Position numbers and translations under genes: made by a program
Notes under the pieces: generated by a model
The model's database searches: none
What the model saw: only the letters and a program-made list of their open reading frames with translations
Told to the model about the DNA's origin: nothing
NCBI GenBank assembly: GCA_946811185.2
Contig: OX328096.1
Location: 48,870,252-48,934,251 of the forward strand
Direction of reading: 5' to 3'
Length of the DNA: 64,000 bases
Source: Hippopus hippopus
Lineage: Eukaryota; Mollusca; Bivalvia; Cardiida; Cardiidae
Shown here: piece by piece, positions 55,757 to 64,000 of the stretch
How the letters are laid out: each line of letters begins with the position of its first letter
Position numbering within the stretch: the first letter of the stretch is position 1

Positions 55757-55981
55757 GAGCAGCAACTGTAGAGAATACTCGAAAACTCATGGCACTTAGT
55801 GGAAAAACCCGTCCCCATGATTCTAAAGTACCCCTCCCACCCCTGACTAGTCCAAATTTATCAAGTGGAAGAAGACTTCCAATGTCTCCAAGACATATGC
55901 GTCCTTCAGCACATCTCTCTGCAGAAAGTTCATCCGTTGTCAGCCTAAGCAATATTGCTAACAGAAAAACTAGTCGCACGG
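55757..55981 (+). CDS. RAPGEF2: RAPGEF exon u: Ser/Pro-rich tail
   Basis: 225 bases, phase 1 to 1, residues 1003-1078. VENTRKLMALSGKTRPHDSK, then VPLPPLTSPNLSSGRRLPMS and SSSVVSLSNIANRK. LMALSGK resembles the ALKKILSLSEE region of vertebrates, and VPLPPLTSP is a proline-rich ligand-like stretch. The donor ggtaag is followed directly by a minisatellite (56020-56690). Confidence 0.9.
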
Positions 55982-56019
55982 GTAAGACAGCACATCGTAA
56001 TCCTATATTGGTCAGAGAG

Positions 56020-56690
56020 AGTTATATCACTGCATCATCAGATTGGCCATGATGAATTATATCACTGTATCATCACATAGACCGTAAAAAACTACATCAC
56101 TGCATCATCGCCTTTGTAATAAAGGATCTCATTAAAGCGTCATCTCATTGATATATTAAAGAATCTTTATCATTGCATCATCACATTGGCCATAGTAAAT
56201 CATGTTGATTGCTTCATTGCATTCACCATAATGAATCATAATAACAGCATCATCTTATTGGTCATAAAGAAACATATGATTGCATTATCGTATTTATGAT
56301 TATCATGTCACATCAGATTGCTTATGAAGAACAGAATAACTGCATCATCACATTGGTCATAAAGAATCATACACTTCCATTATCAGATTGGTCAAGAATC
56401 ATATTGCATCATCACATTGGCTATGAAGAGTCATATCATTGCAACATCAACATAGGCCATAAAAAGCATATCATTGCTTCATCACATAGGTCAGAAAGTA
56501 TCACATCATTGCTGCATCTCATTTTTCATAGAGAATCCTATCACTGCATCTTAACATTGGTCATAAAAACTATATTGCTTCATCCCATTGGCCATAAAGA
56601 ATATTATTGCTTCATCTCATTGGCCATAAAGGATCATATCACTGCATTATCTCATTGGCTATAAAGGGTCATATCACTGCATCATCACTT
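56020..56690 (+). repeat. Minisatellite beside exon u
   Basis: Irregular units of about 35-40 bases: atatcactgcatcatcacat, then tggccataaagaatc, repeated about 17 times with many variants. It begins within 40 bases of the exon u donor. The 122-codon frames it gives are artefacts. Confidence 0.88.
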
Positions 56691-56987
56691 TAGTTTATAT
56701 TTATACTAGATTTGTTAAATCTTTATTGGCCATTAGAAACAGGATTCTAAACTTGTTAGATCTACAACTGGGCCCAGCTAAATTTGTAGCAGATAAGTTT
56801 GCTGTAACACCAAATATAAAGTGGTCTGCTGGATGCATTGAGTTACACAGAAAATTTAATACTTATGTCAGTTCTTATGGGGTCTAGTTTATGAAATTGA
56901 CATTCACAGTACAATAGGTTCATAATTATGTAAGAACTCCGATAATGTTGATGTTATAGCTGACAAAGAAGAAGACAGTTTACATTC

Positions 56988-57048
56988 TTGATCAGACTGC
57001 ATATTCTGTGCAATCATATCTTGATTTTCACTGTCTGCAAAAAGCAGT
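56988..57048. repeat. GATC-palindrome repeat, copy 7
   Basis: tcttgatcagactgcatatt, then ctgtgcaatcatatcttgat and tttcactgtctgcaaaaag. Confidence 0.62.
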
Positions 57049-57064
57049 TTTTTACCTCAGTGTT

Positions 57065-57292
57065 TTAACACTTAATACACGAGCCCAAGTTTTAATAACC
57101 TTAATGAAAGAAGGCTTTTGAAAACATTGTGGGGAAAGGAGAAAATACTGGTTACCAGCATTTTCTCCTTTCCCCACAATGTTTTCTATCCTATCAAATT
57201 CAGAAATCATCATTTTAGCTACCTTTACTTTTTCGTCTGCATATGTTTTTAATTTGGTCGAGTCCAAAATTTTGTTGTGTCGTAAAGAGTAA
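57065..57292 (+). mobile_element. TTAA-MITE copy
   Basis: Palindrome nearly perfect with loop ATACTGGTTACCAGCAT. The ends are worn (ttaacacttaatacacgag; cgtaaagagtaaaa). Confidence 0.9.
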
Positions 57293-57351
57293 AAGGGCTA
57301 AGACAAACTTTGTTTTGATCAACTAAGACATGCTGCACATTGATGTAAGAG

Positions 57352-57502
57352 TTAACTGTTTACAGAAGATAGAATCTTTGTCCGAATAGGAAGCATTTGC
57401 AGGCATCAAGTTGTTTGCCAGCATTCTCTCTTTTTTCTATGATGTTTCTAAAGCCCTCTTTCTTAGTTTTAGTGAACACAGGGTTATTTGATAAAGGGTT
57501 AG
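57352..57502 (-). mobile_element. TTAA-MITE, degraded
   Basis: ttaactgtttacagaagata, ggaagcatttgcaggcatca, ctttcttagttttagtgaac and ttgataaagggtta. The left palindrome arm is deleted. Confidence 0.78.
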
Positions 57503-58562
57503 GTTATTTTCAGTACTCACGAAACAATTTGTAGTTGACTGTCTATACAGAAGAAGTTTTTGTTTTCTAAGGTTGTATGAGAACTGAAAGTCACCTGACT
57601 GGGAGAAAAGTCACCTAGAAGCGCTGTCTTTCACTGAGAATTTTACATACACACTGTCATCAACAATAACTTTGTGTATTTTACATGTATGATTGTACCA
57701 CTGTCATTTGACAATGACATCTTTCACCTTGTGCATTTTACTTACATGTATCATAATAGTTTATGTATACATCACTGTTCATTTGCAACTTTTGTTTGTG
57801 CATCTTTCTTCACACTCATTTTCTTGTATTTTTATTTGTTTTGGTTAAGTATTGCATTGTTTACATAAAGTGTTATCATGAGAAACCTGATAACGAAGTT
57901 TGAGCGTGCTGGAGCACAAAGTTTTAGAATTGAACATGTTATTGGTACCTGTCAATTGGTCTGTCTAGACATCCTGTCAGACCATTTTCATTGGACTTAT
58001 CCTCATAAATACCGGATCTAATTCAAGTTTTATATAAAGATTTTTTAGGGACGAAAACTGTGCTCAAATGATGCAAGTCACATGACCAGGTAGAATGGTC
58101 AAAGTCATGACCCAGGTAACAGCTGTGTCCAAAAAATGCAGTCAAATGTTGGATTTATACTGTTTGATATTATGAGAATTCAGGTCTTCCTTTTTTTGTG
58201 ATACTATCCACTGCCTGATTGTAGAACTCATAGTTATAACATTATTCAGTAGTTCTACTTTCAAAAAGAGGTTTAGATATGACAGTAAATATTAATTATG
58301 GCAATTTTCTTTGAGCCTAAAGCTTTCCATGCAGTGCCTTGTGATGCAGCCTAAAGCATTTGAAAATACATTGACAAATGCAAATTTTGCTGAAAGTTAT
58401 CAATTACCAGGTACTTCTTTTGTCAAAGTGGCTTTTGTCATTATATCCAAAGTTCGTTTTTTTCAAAATCACATCTCGCATCCACAAGTTAGAATAGGTT
58501 TACATTTTAGATGATTGGTAAATAAGATGTAAGGTCAAACAACATCAACATATTTTCTATAG
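57503..58562. other. Intron, nothing recognised
   Basis: A small hairpin gttatcatgagaaacctgat then aac at 57870 resembles a Helentron-like 5' end but has no GTCC tract. Otherwise nothing. Confidence 0.4.
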
Positions 58563-58769
58563 GATCATCAGGTTCCCAAGATTCTCAGAGTCCCACAGCC
58601 AGTGTCAAGAGCTACGGCAGTGTCCCATCACATTGCGAGTCGGAATCAAGTCATACCAGTACATCCACTTACGATAACCACAGTACGTGTTCAGCGCAGT
58701 CTGCAAACTCTCCACCACCCATGCATAGGTCAGCTCACATCCAGTCTCATCACACTCACCCACAGTCTG
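58563..58769 (+). CDS. RAPGEF2: RAPGEF exon v: Ser/His-rich tail
   Basis: 207 bases, phase 1 to 1, residues 1078-1147. GSSGSQDSQSPTASVKSYGS, then HCESESSHTSTSTYDNHSTC and HIQSHHTHPQS. Low complexity, comparable to the vertebrate segment with SDSGHSEISSRSS. Splice sites are tctatag and ctggtaagt. A 264-base open frame over the same bases in another frame is spurious. Confidence 0.88.
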
Positions 58770-58815
58770 GTAAGTATGTCAACGTTATTACAGTCTATAC
58801 TTAGTGTTTGTTGGA

Positions 58816-59040
58816 GATTTTGCCACACTATCCTGATTTTTAATGACCCTGTGGAAGAAGGCTAATGAAAACATTGTGGGAAAAGGAGAAAATGCTGGTA
58901 ACCAGCATTTTATCCTTTTACCACAATGTTCCTGCCCTTTCAGAGACAAATTTCAACATTTGAGGCACACTCTATTTGTCAGCTGCAACTATTCCGAGTT
59001 TGGACAGGTCTAAAATTTTGTTGTTTGGTAAAGACTTGAT
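58816..59040 (+). mobile_element. TTAA-MITE copy
   Basis: The palindrome is almost perfect (acattgtgggaaaaggag / atccttttaccacaatgt). Both termini have lost TTAA. It begins 46 bases after the donor of exon v. Confidence 0.9.
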
Positions 59041-59946
59041 GTATGCTGGGGATATAAGATTTTTGCTAATATCTTTTAACTGAAAAAGCTTTCATTTCTA
59101 ACAGTAACCTGGTAACAAGAGCAAATAATGACAAAAATGAATGTATTTATTTTTAAGAATTTTGTATTTCATATTGAAAATAGGTCCTGAACTGTAGATT
59201 TTCCTATGTATAGTTTTCCGTTTTTGATTGTATTAAATTGCAACAGAGTTGATCTTATTTTCTTGAGAAGGAATGAAATACATCTTTAAAACACTACTGT
59301 AACAGTGCAACTAGATACTGAAAAGCTATAGGTATACATGTACGCACCAGGATTTCTACCAATATTGCCACAAAACACCTTTTCAAAAAAACACTTAAGC
59401 GGTCTTCCTATCTTTTTGCTTCAAACACGTTTTCTCATTGTGACTTCAAGGACAGGTCAAGAATATGACTGTGTTCTCAAAATATATGGAGTTTAAATGA
59501 AGATAATAATGAGAGTTTATGACATGCACCATCAAATATGGGAAATACAAGTAGTATGCAATTATTGAAAATCTTGTATGTACACAGTAAGCAAACAAGA
59601 CATGAATATATTGTAAGATTATTTTATTGAATTTAAAAAAAAATTGGAGAAAAGGAAAATGTATGGAAATCATCATGGGGAAAAAAAGCAGCTGAATGTT
59701 GTTGAAAGGGGTTGCTCCTTCTCCAACAATATTTTCTAAAAAAAATCAGCTGCAGGGGTTTAAACATTTATATTTGTAATGAAGTTTAAATGGTGAGATT
59801 GATGAGACTTGCTGAATCAAAGGTGAAAGCATGTACCAGTATGTAATTATTGTATGGTAGTTCCTGCCCTGTTTTTATGTATATTGTAGATGTATTTGTT
59901 GACAAACGACAAATGTATGTCTGTATGAGAAATACTATAATTACAG
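59041..59946. other. Intron, nothing firm
   Basis: A possible remnant of a MITE palindrome (gagaaaaggaaaatgtatgg) at 59646-59760 is too weak to call. Confidence 0.4.
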
Positions 59947-60033
59947 CTTATCAGCAAGGTCCGGCTCTTCCACAACCTGCAGTTCGTCCCCCTCTACCTC
60001 CGTACCATGTAGTGATGCAAAATTCCCATCAAG
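59947..60033 (+). CDS. RAPGEF2: RAPGEF exon w: Pro-rich tail
   Basis: 87 bases, phase 1 to 1, residues 1147-1176. It reads YQQGPALPQPAVRPPLPPYH then VVMQNSH, resembling the family's proline-rich RKPPDYNVALQRS, where PPxY-type motifs recruit WW-domain ligases; here the motif is PPLPPYH. Acceptor ataattacag. The donor aaggtattt is weaker than the others. Phase 1 at its end must be met by a following exon. Confidence 0.8.
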
Positions 60034-60251
60034 GTATTTTGTGTGACATTGTAACCACAGATCATGTCTACATCAGCATCACCTAGTCTCATCGTCACCC
60101 GTTTGTTCTGATTTTATTTTTGTTCATCACTAATTTAGATAGAGGTCACATAATACCACCCTCATTTTCATGTTAACTCAGTATCTCCTAAAACAAATGC
60201 ACAGCAGACAACATTAAAAAAATGGCTGTAAAATATGGATTATAAACTTGA

Positions 60252-60475
60252 GGTAACTTTTCACCAAACAACAGAATTTTAGACTTGCCCAATCTGAATG
60301 CAAATGATATTGGAACTATGGCTCAAATAATACTGTTTATCTTTGAAAGGGTAGAAAACATTTTAGGAAATGGAGGAAATGCTGGTAACCAGCATTTTGT
60401 CTATTTCTCACAATGTTTTCAAAAGCCTTCTTTATCAGGGTCCTTGATACTCGAGATTATTTGGTAAAGCGTTAA
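60252..60475 (-). mobile_element. TTAA-MITE copy
   Basis: ggtaacttttcaccaaacaa to ttggtaaagcgttaa. The palindrome is worn (tttaggaaatggaggaaatg). Confidence 0.9.
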
Positions 60476-60936
60476 TGTTTTATGACTGATTTATGTGAAG
60501 ATAGTGAGGCAAAAGTAGAAAGTGTTTATTATAGGCATGTAAAAAGCAAATTCTGTTTTTGTGGCAGTATTACTACCTTGACAAAAGTCGTCCATTTATT
60601 CACTGATACCCGTAATACTGTACCTGAATGATTGGGTTGTACTTCCCCTGTTGTTTCCCTATTTTAGTTTGTCAACAAGTAAACACTCCTCCAGAAGTAA
60701 TGACACAATACACAGTAACTCTTGATGTTATATATGGGCTATATGTACATAAAATTAAAGAATGAGTTATTTAGGGATCTTCCATAGATTGTCTCTAACA
60801 GACTTGCAGGTAATGAAATGATAAATGTTGGAAAAAAGTGAGAAAGCTGACAAAAATCACTTTGAAAAAGGGGTTTGATGGTAACCAAAAAAATAAAAAT
60901 TTAACATAGCAGGAGAAGGTCTAATATCTTAAATCT

Positions 60937-61165
60937 GTAACCCTTTACCTCATAATCCCAAGTTTTTACGACCATGAGGAAAAGGACTTGAAAATATGGT
61001 AGGAAAAGGGAAAAATGCTGGTAACCGTCATTTTCTCCTTTTACCACAATGTTTTCTACCCTTTCAAAGACAGATTTCATATTTTTTATACATGTACTTG
61101 ATTTGTGTCTTCAAATGCTTTCCAATTAGACCAGTCTTAAATTTTGTAGTTGGGTAAAGAGTTAA
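60937..61165 (+). mobile_element. TTAA-MITE copy
   Basis: gtaaccctttacctcataat to gggtaaagagttaa. The palindrome has a few changes. Confidence 0.9.
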
Positions 61166-63047
61166 AGCGCCTTTTTAACCCTTGAAGTGCCTGACATTAT
61201 TGTATTTGAGGCTAGTGTTAAGCAAAATCAGACTCCTCCAAATGCACTGTCAGATCTTAGAGCTACACTGTCTCTGATGATAAAATGCTTTGGCAATAGC
61301 AGTCTTGGAATTTGAATATTTGGTTTTACTTAAAGAAATTTGTCTTTATTTGTCTTCCTAAATTTTATAATTAATTTGGCTCTAAATTTCCTCTTATCCT
61401 CTTGTACTAGCCAATTTATCAGTATGTTATAAACAATGAAAAAACTAGTCTCACTGTAAGCTTTTCTTATCCAAACTAGGAATATTAAAGAATATTAAAG
61501 AAAAGTAAAATAACAATTAGTATAGGTGGAAGATAATAACTTGTGGATAAATAGTGTTTGTCTGTCTCTAACAGGGCCTGTGGAAGTGCATGAAAAATAT
61601 CTTTTTTTTTTTCAGTGTTCATTTGTCTTGGTTGAGGACCTCACCACTAATGTCATTGCCATCACACTTACAACTCTTACTGTGCTAAGGAAATGAAACA
61701 TGTTTTTAGTCAATAAACAAACCCTTACGTAGCAGTTTCATGGCTATTTTAATCAAGACATCTCTCAAAGTATCACACAGTGTAGATTATGATCAGAGTG
61801 CATGTTCTGTGCAGTCTGTTCTTGATCAACATTGTTTAAAAAAGCACTTCAGTTCACTTAAGCATGATAAGAGTTTATACTCTGTACCTGTAAAACTGTA
61901 ACCAGAATGTCACTGCTGTTGTATTTTCATTTTACACTTATAATTATGCTCATCTTGTCATTGTTGTTAGGGTTTTGTTTTATCATGTGCATGGAATTCT
62001 GTCATCTTTGCTTGAGCTGGATAGGCTTCTCTTGTGATTGGGACAAACTGATGTATCAAATGCTTGTGAAAATCATTTCTCATTGATTCATCCTATAAAA
62101 TGCATGTAAACCCAAAAAGTGCTAAATGAAATGAACTTTGTTCATTCAATACACAATTATTGCAATATTAATTACATTTTATCAAAATGTCTCACAGTAT
62201 ATTTGTCAGACTTCATTTCCTTTGACAAACAGTTATAGATAAATATTTTGGTTGTACAGAGTGAGTCTTTCAAAATTCATGTGGAACAGGAGTGTTCAAA
62301 GTGTGTACGAGAAAGGTCAGGGATTGCCTGACCCTAGAAATCATGTATGCTGTTTTATAAATCTTTTATGTTAATAGAGTGAAACTAATCAGGTTTTAAA
62401 TGTAGAAAGAAACATATGTAATATTTGGATTATGTATGATTTTGATAGAACAAAAGTGAAATTGCATGACCAGCTAATAATTGAAGTTGTTTTTGCCCAT
62501 AAGACTAACAGAAAAAGAAGTAGATTGAATATAATACAAAACAAGCAGCACACATGAGAATACCAAAATTTTAACCAGTCAAAAAAAATAAGAGACAGAC
62601 ATCAGCTCAAGTAATGATTGACACTGTTCTTATAGTAACATGTCATGACAGTCATGCATAATACATGTGTTATTATTTTCATCTTATTACAGTCGTACCT
62701 AACCAATAACAGTGTTGATTCTCTGTAATTGGAAATAACATGTATCATTGTATTAGATAACAAACAAATCATTCTAATGAGATTTGACTTGCCCCTTGTC
62801 TTCCTGAATTATATAAGTAAATGATATAACTTTTTTTTTTAAAATAAAAAATGTTGAGCAGTAGCTCTGATTGCTGGCCTGAGCAGACACTATTTCCAAG
62901 GCATATGATTTTCAAGCAGTATTTAAATACTAGTATGTTATGCCAGCATTCTGCTTTCAGAGTTGAATCTAGGTTTGGTTAAGTATGGGCCAACTCCCCC
63001 ATCATATTTCAAATTGTGGACCATCATTTTTGAGAGTTTGGCTACCA
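61166..63047. other. Intron or 3' region, mostly nothing recognised
   Basis: 1.9 kb. Contains a GATC-palindrome copy at 61788-61850 and a poly-T run at 61602. A stretch open for about 40 codons in phase (61575-61697) is rejected as an exon. Confidence 0.45.
61788..61850. repeat. GATC-palindrome repeat, copy 8
   Basis: tgatcagagtgcatgttctg, then tgcagtctgttcttgatcaa and cattgtttaaaaaagcactt. Confidence 0.65.
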
Positions 63048-63275
63048 TTAACTCTTTACAACACAGTCTCGAGGTTTAATTACCGGAAAAGAAAAAACAG
63101 TTGAAAACATTGTGGAAAAAGAAGAAAGTACTGTTAAGCAGCATTTCTTAATTTTCCATAATGTCTTCTTTTCTTCTGCTTAAGTAATAAATTTAAATTC
63201 TTTAGTCTTTTTTGTTGTCTGCAAATGCTTTCAGTTTGGTCAAGTCCAAAATTGTGTCATCTGGTACATAGTTAA
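63048..63275 (+). mobile_element. TTAA-MITE copy, degraded palindrome
   Basis: ttaactctttacaacacagt to ctggtacatagttaa. It keeps ttgttgtctgcaaatgcttt and the palindrome remnant acattgtggaaaaagaagaa. Confidence 0.88.
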
Positions 63276-63353
63276 TGATCACTATGTTCACTTTTTAATG
63301 TTGATCTTTTTCTTTGGGGATTGCCATTGTGTTTGCTGTTGTTGGTGTGTCGT

Positions 63354-63576
63354 TGGGCCTAACGAAAAAATATCTGTGTTTAGGGTTTCCAAGATGCTGT
63401 AGGTAGGGTAGGTAGGGATTTTTTTCCCCAGAAACTTTTTACATGGACCATGTACCTTAATCACATCCTACAGATTTTTTTTTTTTTCAATTGTAGCATA
63501 AAATGTTTAGGGTCAGCAACATTTTCTAGGTATGGTTGGGAAACCCTAAACTCAGATATTTTTTTGATAGGCCCTA
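63354..63576. mobile_element. MITE with about 38-base inverted ends
   Basis: Ends tgggcctaacgaaaaaatat, ctgtgtttagggtttcc and ggaaaccctaaactcagata, tttttttgataggccc are inverted repeats. The interior has gtaggtagggtaggtaggga. No coding capacity. Confidence 0.82.
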
Positions 63577-63751
63577 TAATCACTACAAGTCTGAAATTTA
63601 CACAGTTCAAACTTGCACATTACAACTCCGAAACCTTTCAGAAAAAATGAAAATTTGTGTTCTCCGTACTTTTTTTAACAAGTTTAAATAGATATTTTTA
63701 GGATGGGGGGGGGGTTTAAGAATTGACTACATGACTCTTTTTTTGTCTTAG

Positions 63752-63843
63752 AGCTGCTTCTTTCATTGCCTCACAATGATCCTGAGATGAAACATGTCTC
63801 CTTATCGAATTCGTTCGATAATTGTCACATGATCCAGTTATGA
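63752..63843 (+). CDS. Candidate terminal RAPGEF exon (weak)
   Basis: A good acceptor (tttttttgtcttag) is followed by about 30 codons open in the phase required by exon w, ending in TGA at 63841-63843. The peptide would be ELLLSLPHNDPEMKHVSLSN then SFDNCHMIQL. It does not end in the SAV-type PDZ ligand of vertebrate RAPGEF2, and no polyadenylation signal follows in the window. It may be chance, or the true last exons may lie beyond 64000. Confidence 0.28.
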
Positions 63844-64000
63844 AACCGTTTTTCTTATTTTATGCACTACTGCACAGAACATTCCTTTGTCCCTTTTCCT
63901 CAACCAGGGATAGGTTTCAGGCCAAGTCTTTTGAAATGTGTGATCAAATTCCCGTTTTTTAATCGTTGGTTCACTATCATCCGTCGGCTGCACAGGAGTC
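63844..64000. other. Right edge, nothing recognised
   Basis: If 63752-63843 is a last exon this would be 3' UTR, but no AATAAA signal is present before the window ends. Confidence 0.35.

Larger units (their letters stand above)
2467..60033 (+). other. RAPGEF2: RAPGEF2/6 (PDZ-GEF) gene, 23 internal coding exons
   Basis: This is the only host gene recognised. PDZ-GEFs are guanine-nucleotide exchange factors that load GTP on Rap1/Rap2 at the plasma membrane and cell junctions. Spliced exons give about 1175 residues without a stop, in the family order: acidic start (1-76), cNBD (about 90-245), REM (250-400), PDZ (about 375-445), linker, RA (about 585-665), CDC25/RasGEF (about 670-900) and a Ser/Pro-rich tail. 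Vertebrate RAPGEF2 and RAPGEF6 are about 1500-1600 residues, so the N-terminus and the end of the tail are missing here. Every intron found is GT-AG and every exon phase joins its neighbour. Vertebrates have two paralogues, so RAPGEF2 is used as the family name; the invertebrate gene is usually single (fly PDZ-GEF/Gef26). The start codon and promoter lie upstream of position 1. Confidence 0.96.

Noticed and set aside
55698..55979. 93-codon minus-strand frame opposite exon u
   Set aside because: Shadow of a coding exon with well-supported splice sites on the plus strand.
56296..56664. 122-codon plus-strand frame
   Set aside because: Produced by the 35-40 base minisatellite; composition is His/Ile repeats without start or splice support.
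61575..61697. About 40 in-phase codons after ctctaacag, ending in TGA
   Set aside because: The frame runs through an 11-T tract and a further acceptor-like cag, and the peptide has no likeness to the family's tail. Chance is likelier.

Overview
The window looks like intronic and exonic sequence of one large animal gene, most likely from a bivalve mollusc (possibly a heterodont). Short exons with GT/AG borders encode one continuous protein. The introns are AT-rich and full of repeats that I recognise from molluscs: a tRNA-headed SINE ending in a GGCGTTAAAC-like tail, the GCCTGYGCAGTCCGCRCAGGC palindrome, and hairpin-ended elements with GTCCGTCC tracts. The species is not decided by the sequence.

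The gene is a RAPGEF2/RAPGEF6 (PDZ-GEF) orthologue on the plus strand. I place 23 internal coding exons between 2467 and 60033. All reading phases agree, giving about 1175 codons without a stop. Domain order is acidic N-terminal segment (exon a), degenerate cyclic-nucleotide-binding domain (b-e), RasGEF N-terminal/REM domain (f-h), PDZ (h-i), basic/serine linker (j-k), Ras-association domain (k-m), CDC25-type RasGEF catalytic domain (n-r), then a low-complexity Ser/Pro/His tail (s-w). The first coding exon(s), the promoter and the certain 3' end lie outside the window. One weak candidate last exon is at 63752-63843. Exon letters are local to this report, and residue numbers count from the first codon of exon a.

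Introns make up about 94% of the window and hold the rest. The dominant repeat is a roughly 225-bp TTAA-flanked element with a near-perfect 59-bp central palindrome, in about 45 copies and fragments; here it is called the TTAA-MITE. A second theme is a set of elements with different bodies but one architecture: a 5' hairpin, usually a GTCC-rich tract, inverted subterminal repeats, and a 3' hairpin ending in CTTG or CTAG (30996-32323, 50351-51685, 27961-28565, 53892-54935, 28611-30031, 35781-36055, and 19975-20308 on the minus strand). I infer these to be non-autonomous Helentron/Helitron2-like elements; three carry internal tandem arrays of about 145, 160 and 165 bp. Other elements are a dead mariner (43048-44301), a hAT-like element with 8-bp target duplication (952-1740), a TA-flanked element (22759-24018), a possible 4.7-kb element with long GGGCCC termini (4085-8810), several foldback MITEs, SINEs and minisatellites.

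The most notable observation is that the polypyrimidine tract and AG of exon k (24091) lie in a 21-base match to the TTAA-MITE, suggesting a repeat-derived splice acceptor in a conserved gene. No CRISPR, operon, rRNA or clearly functional tRNA gene is seen, and no second protein-coding host gene.
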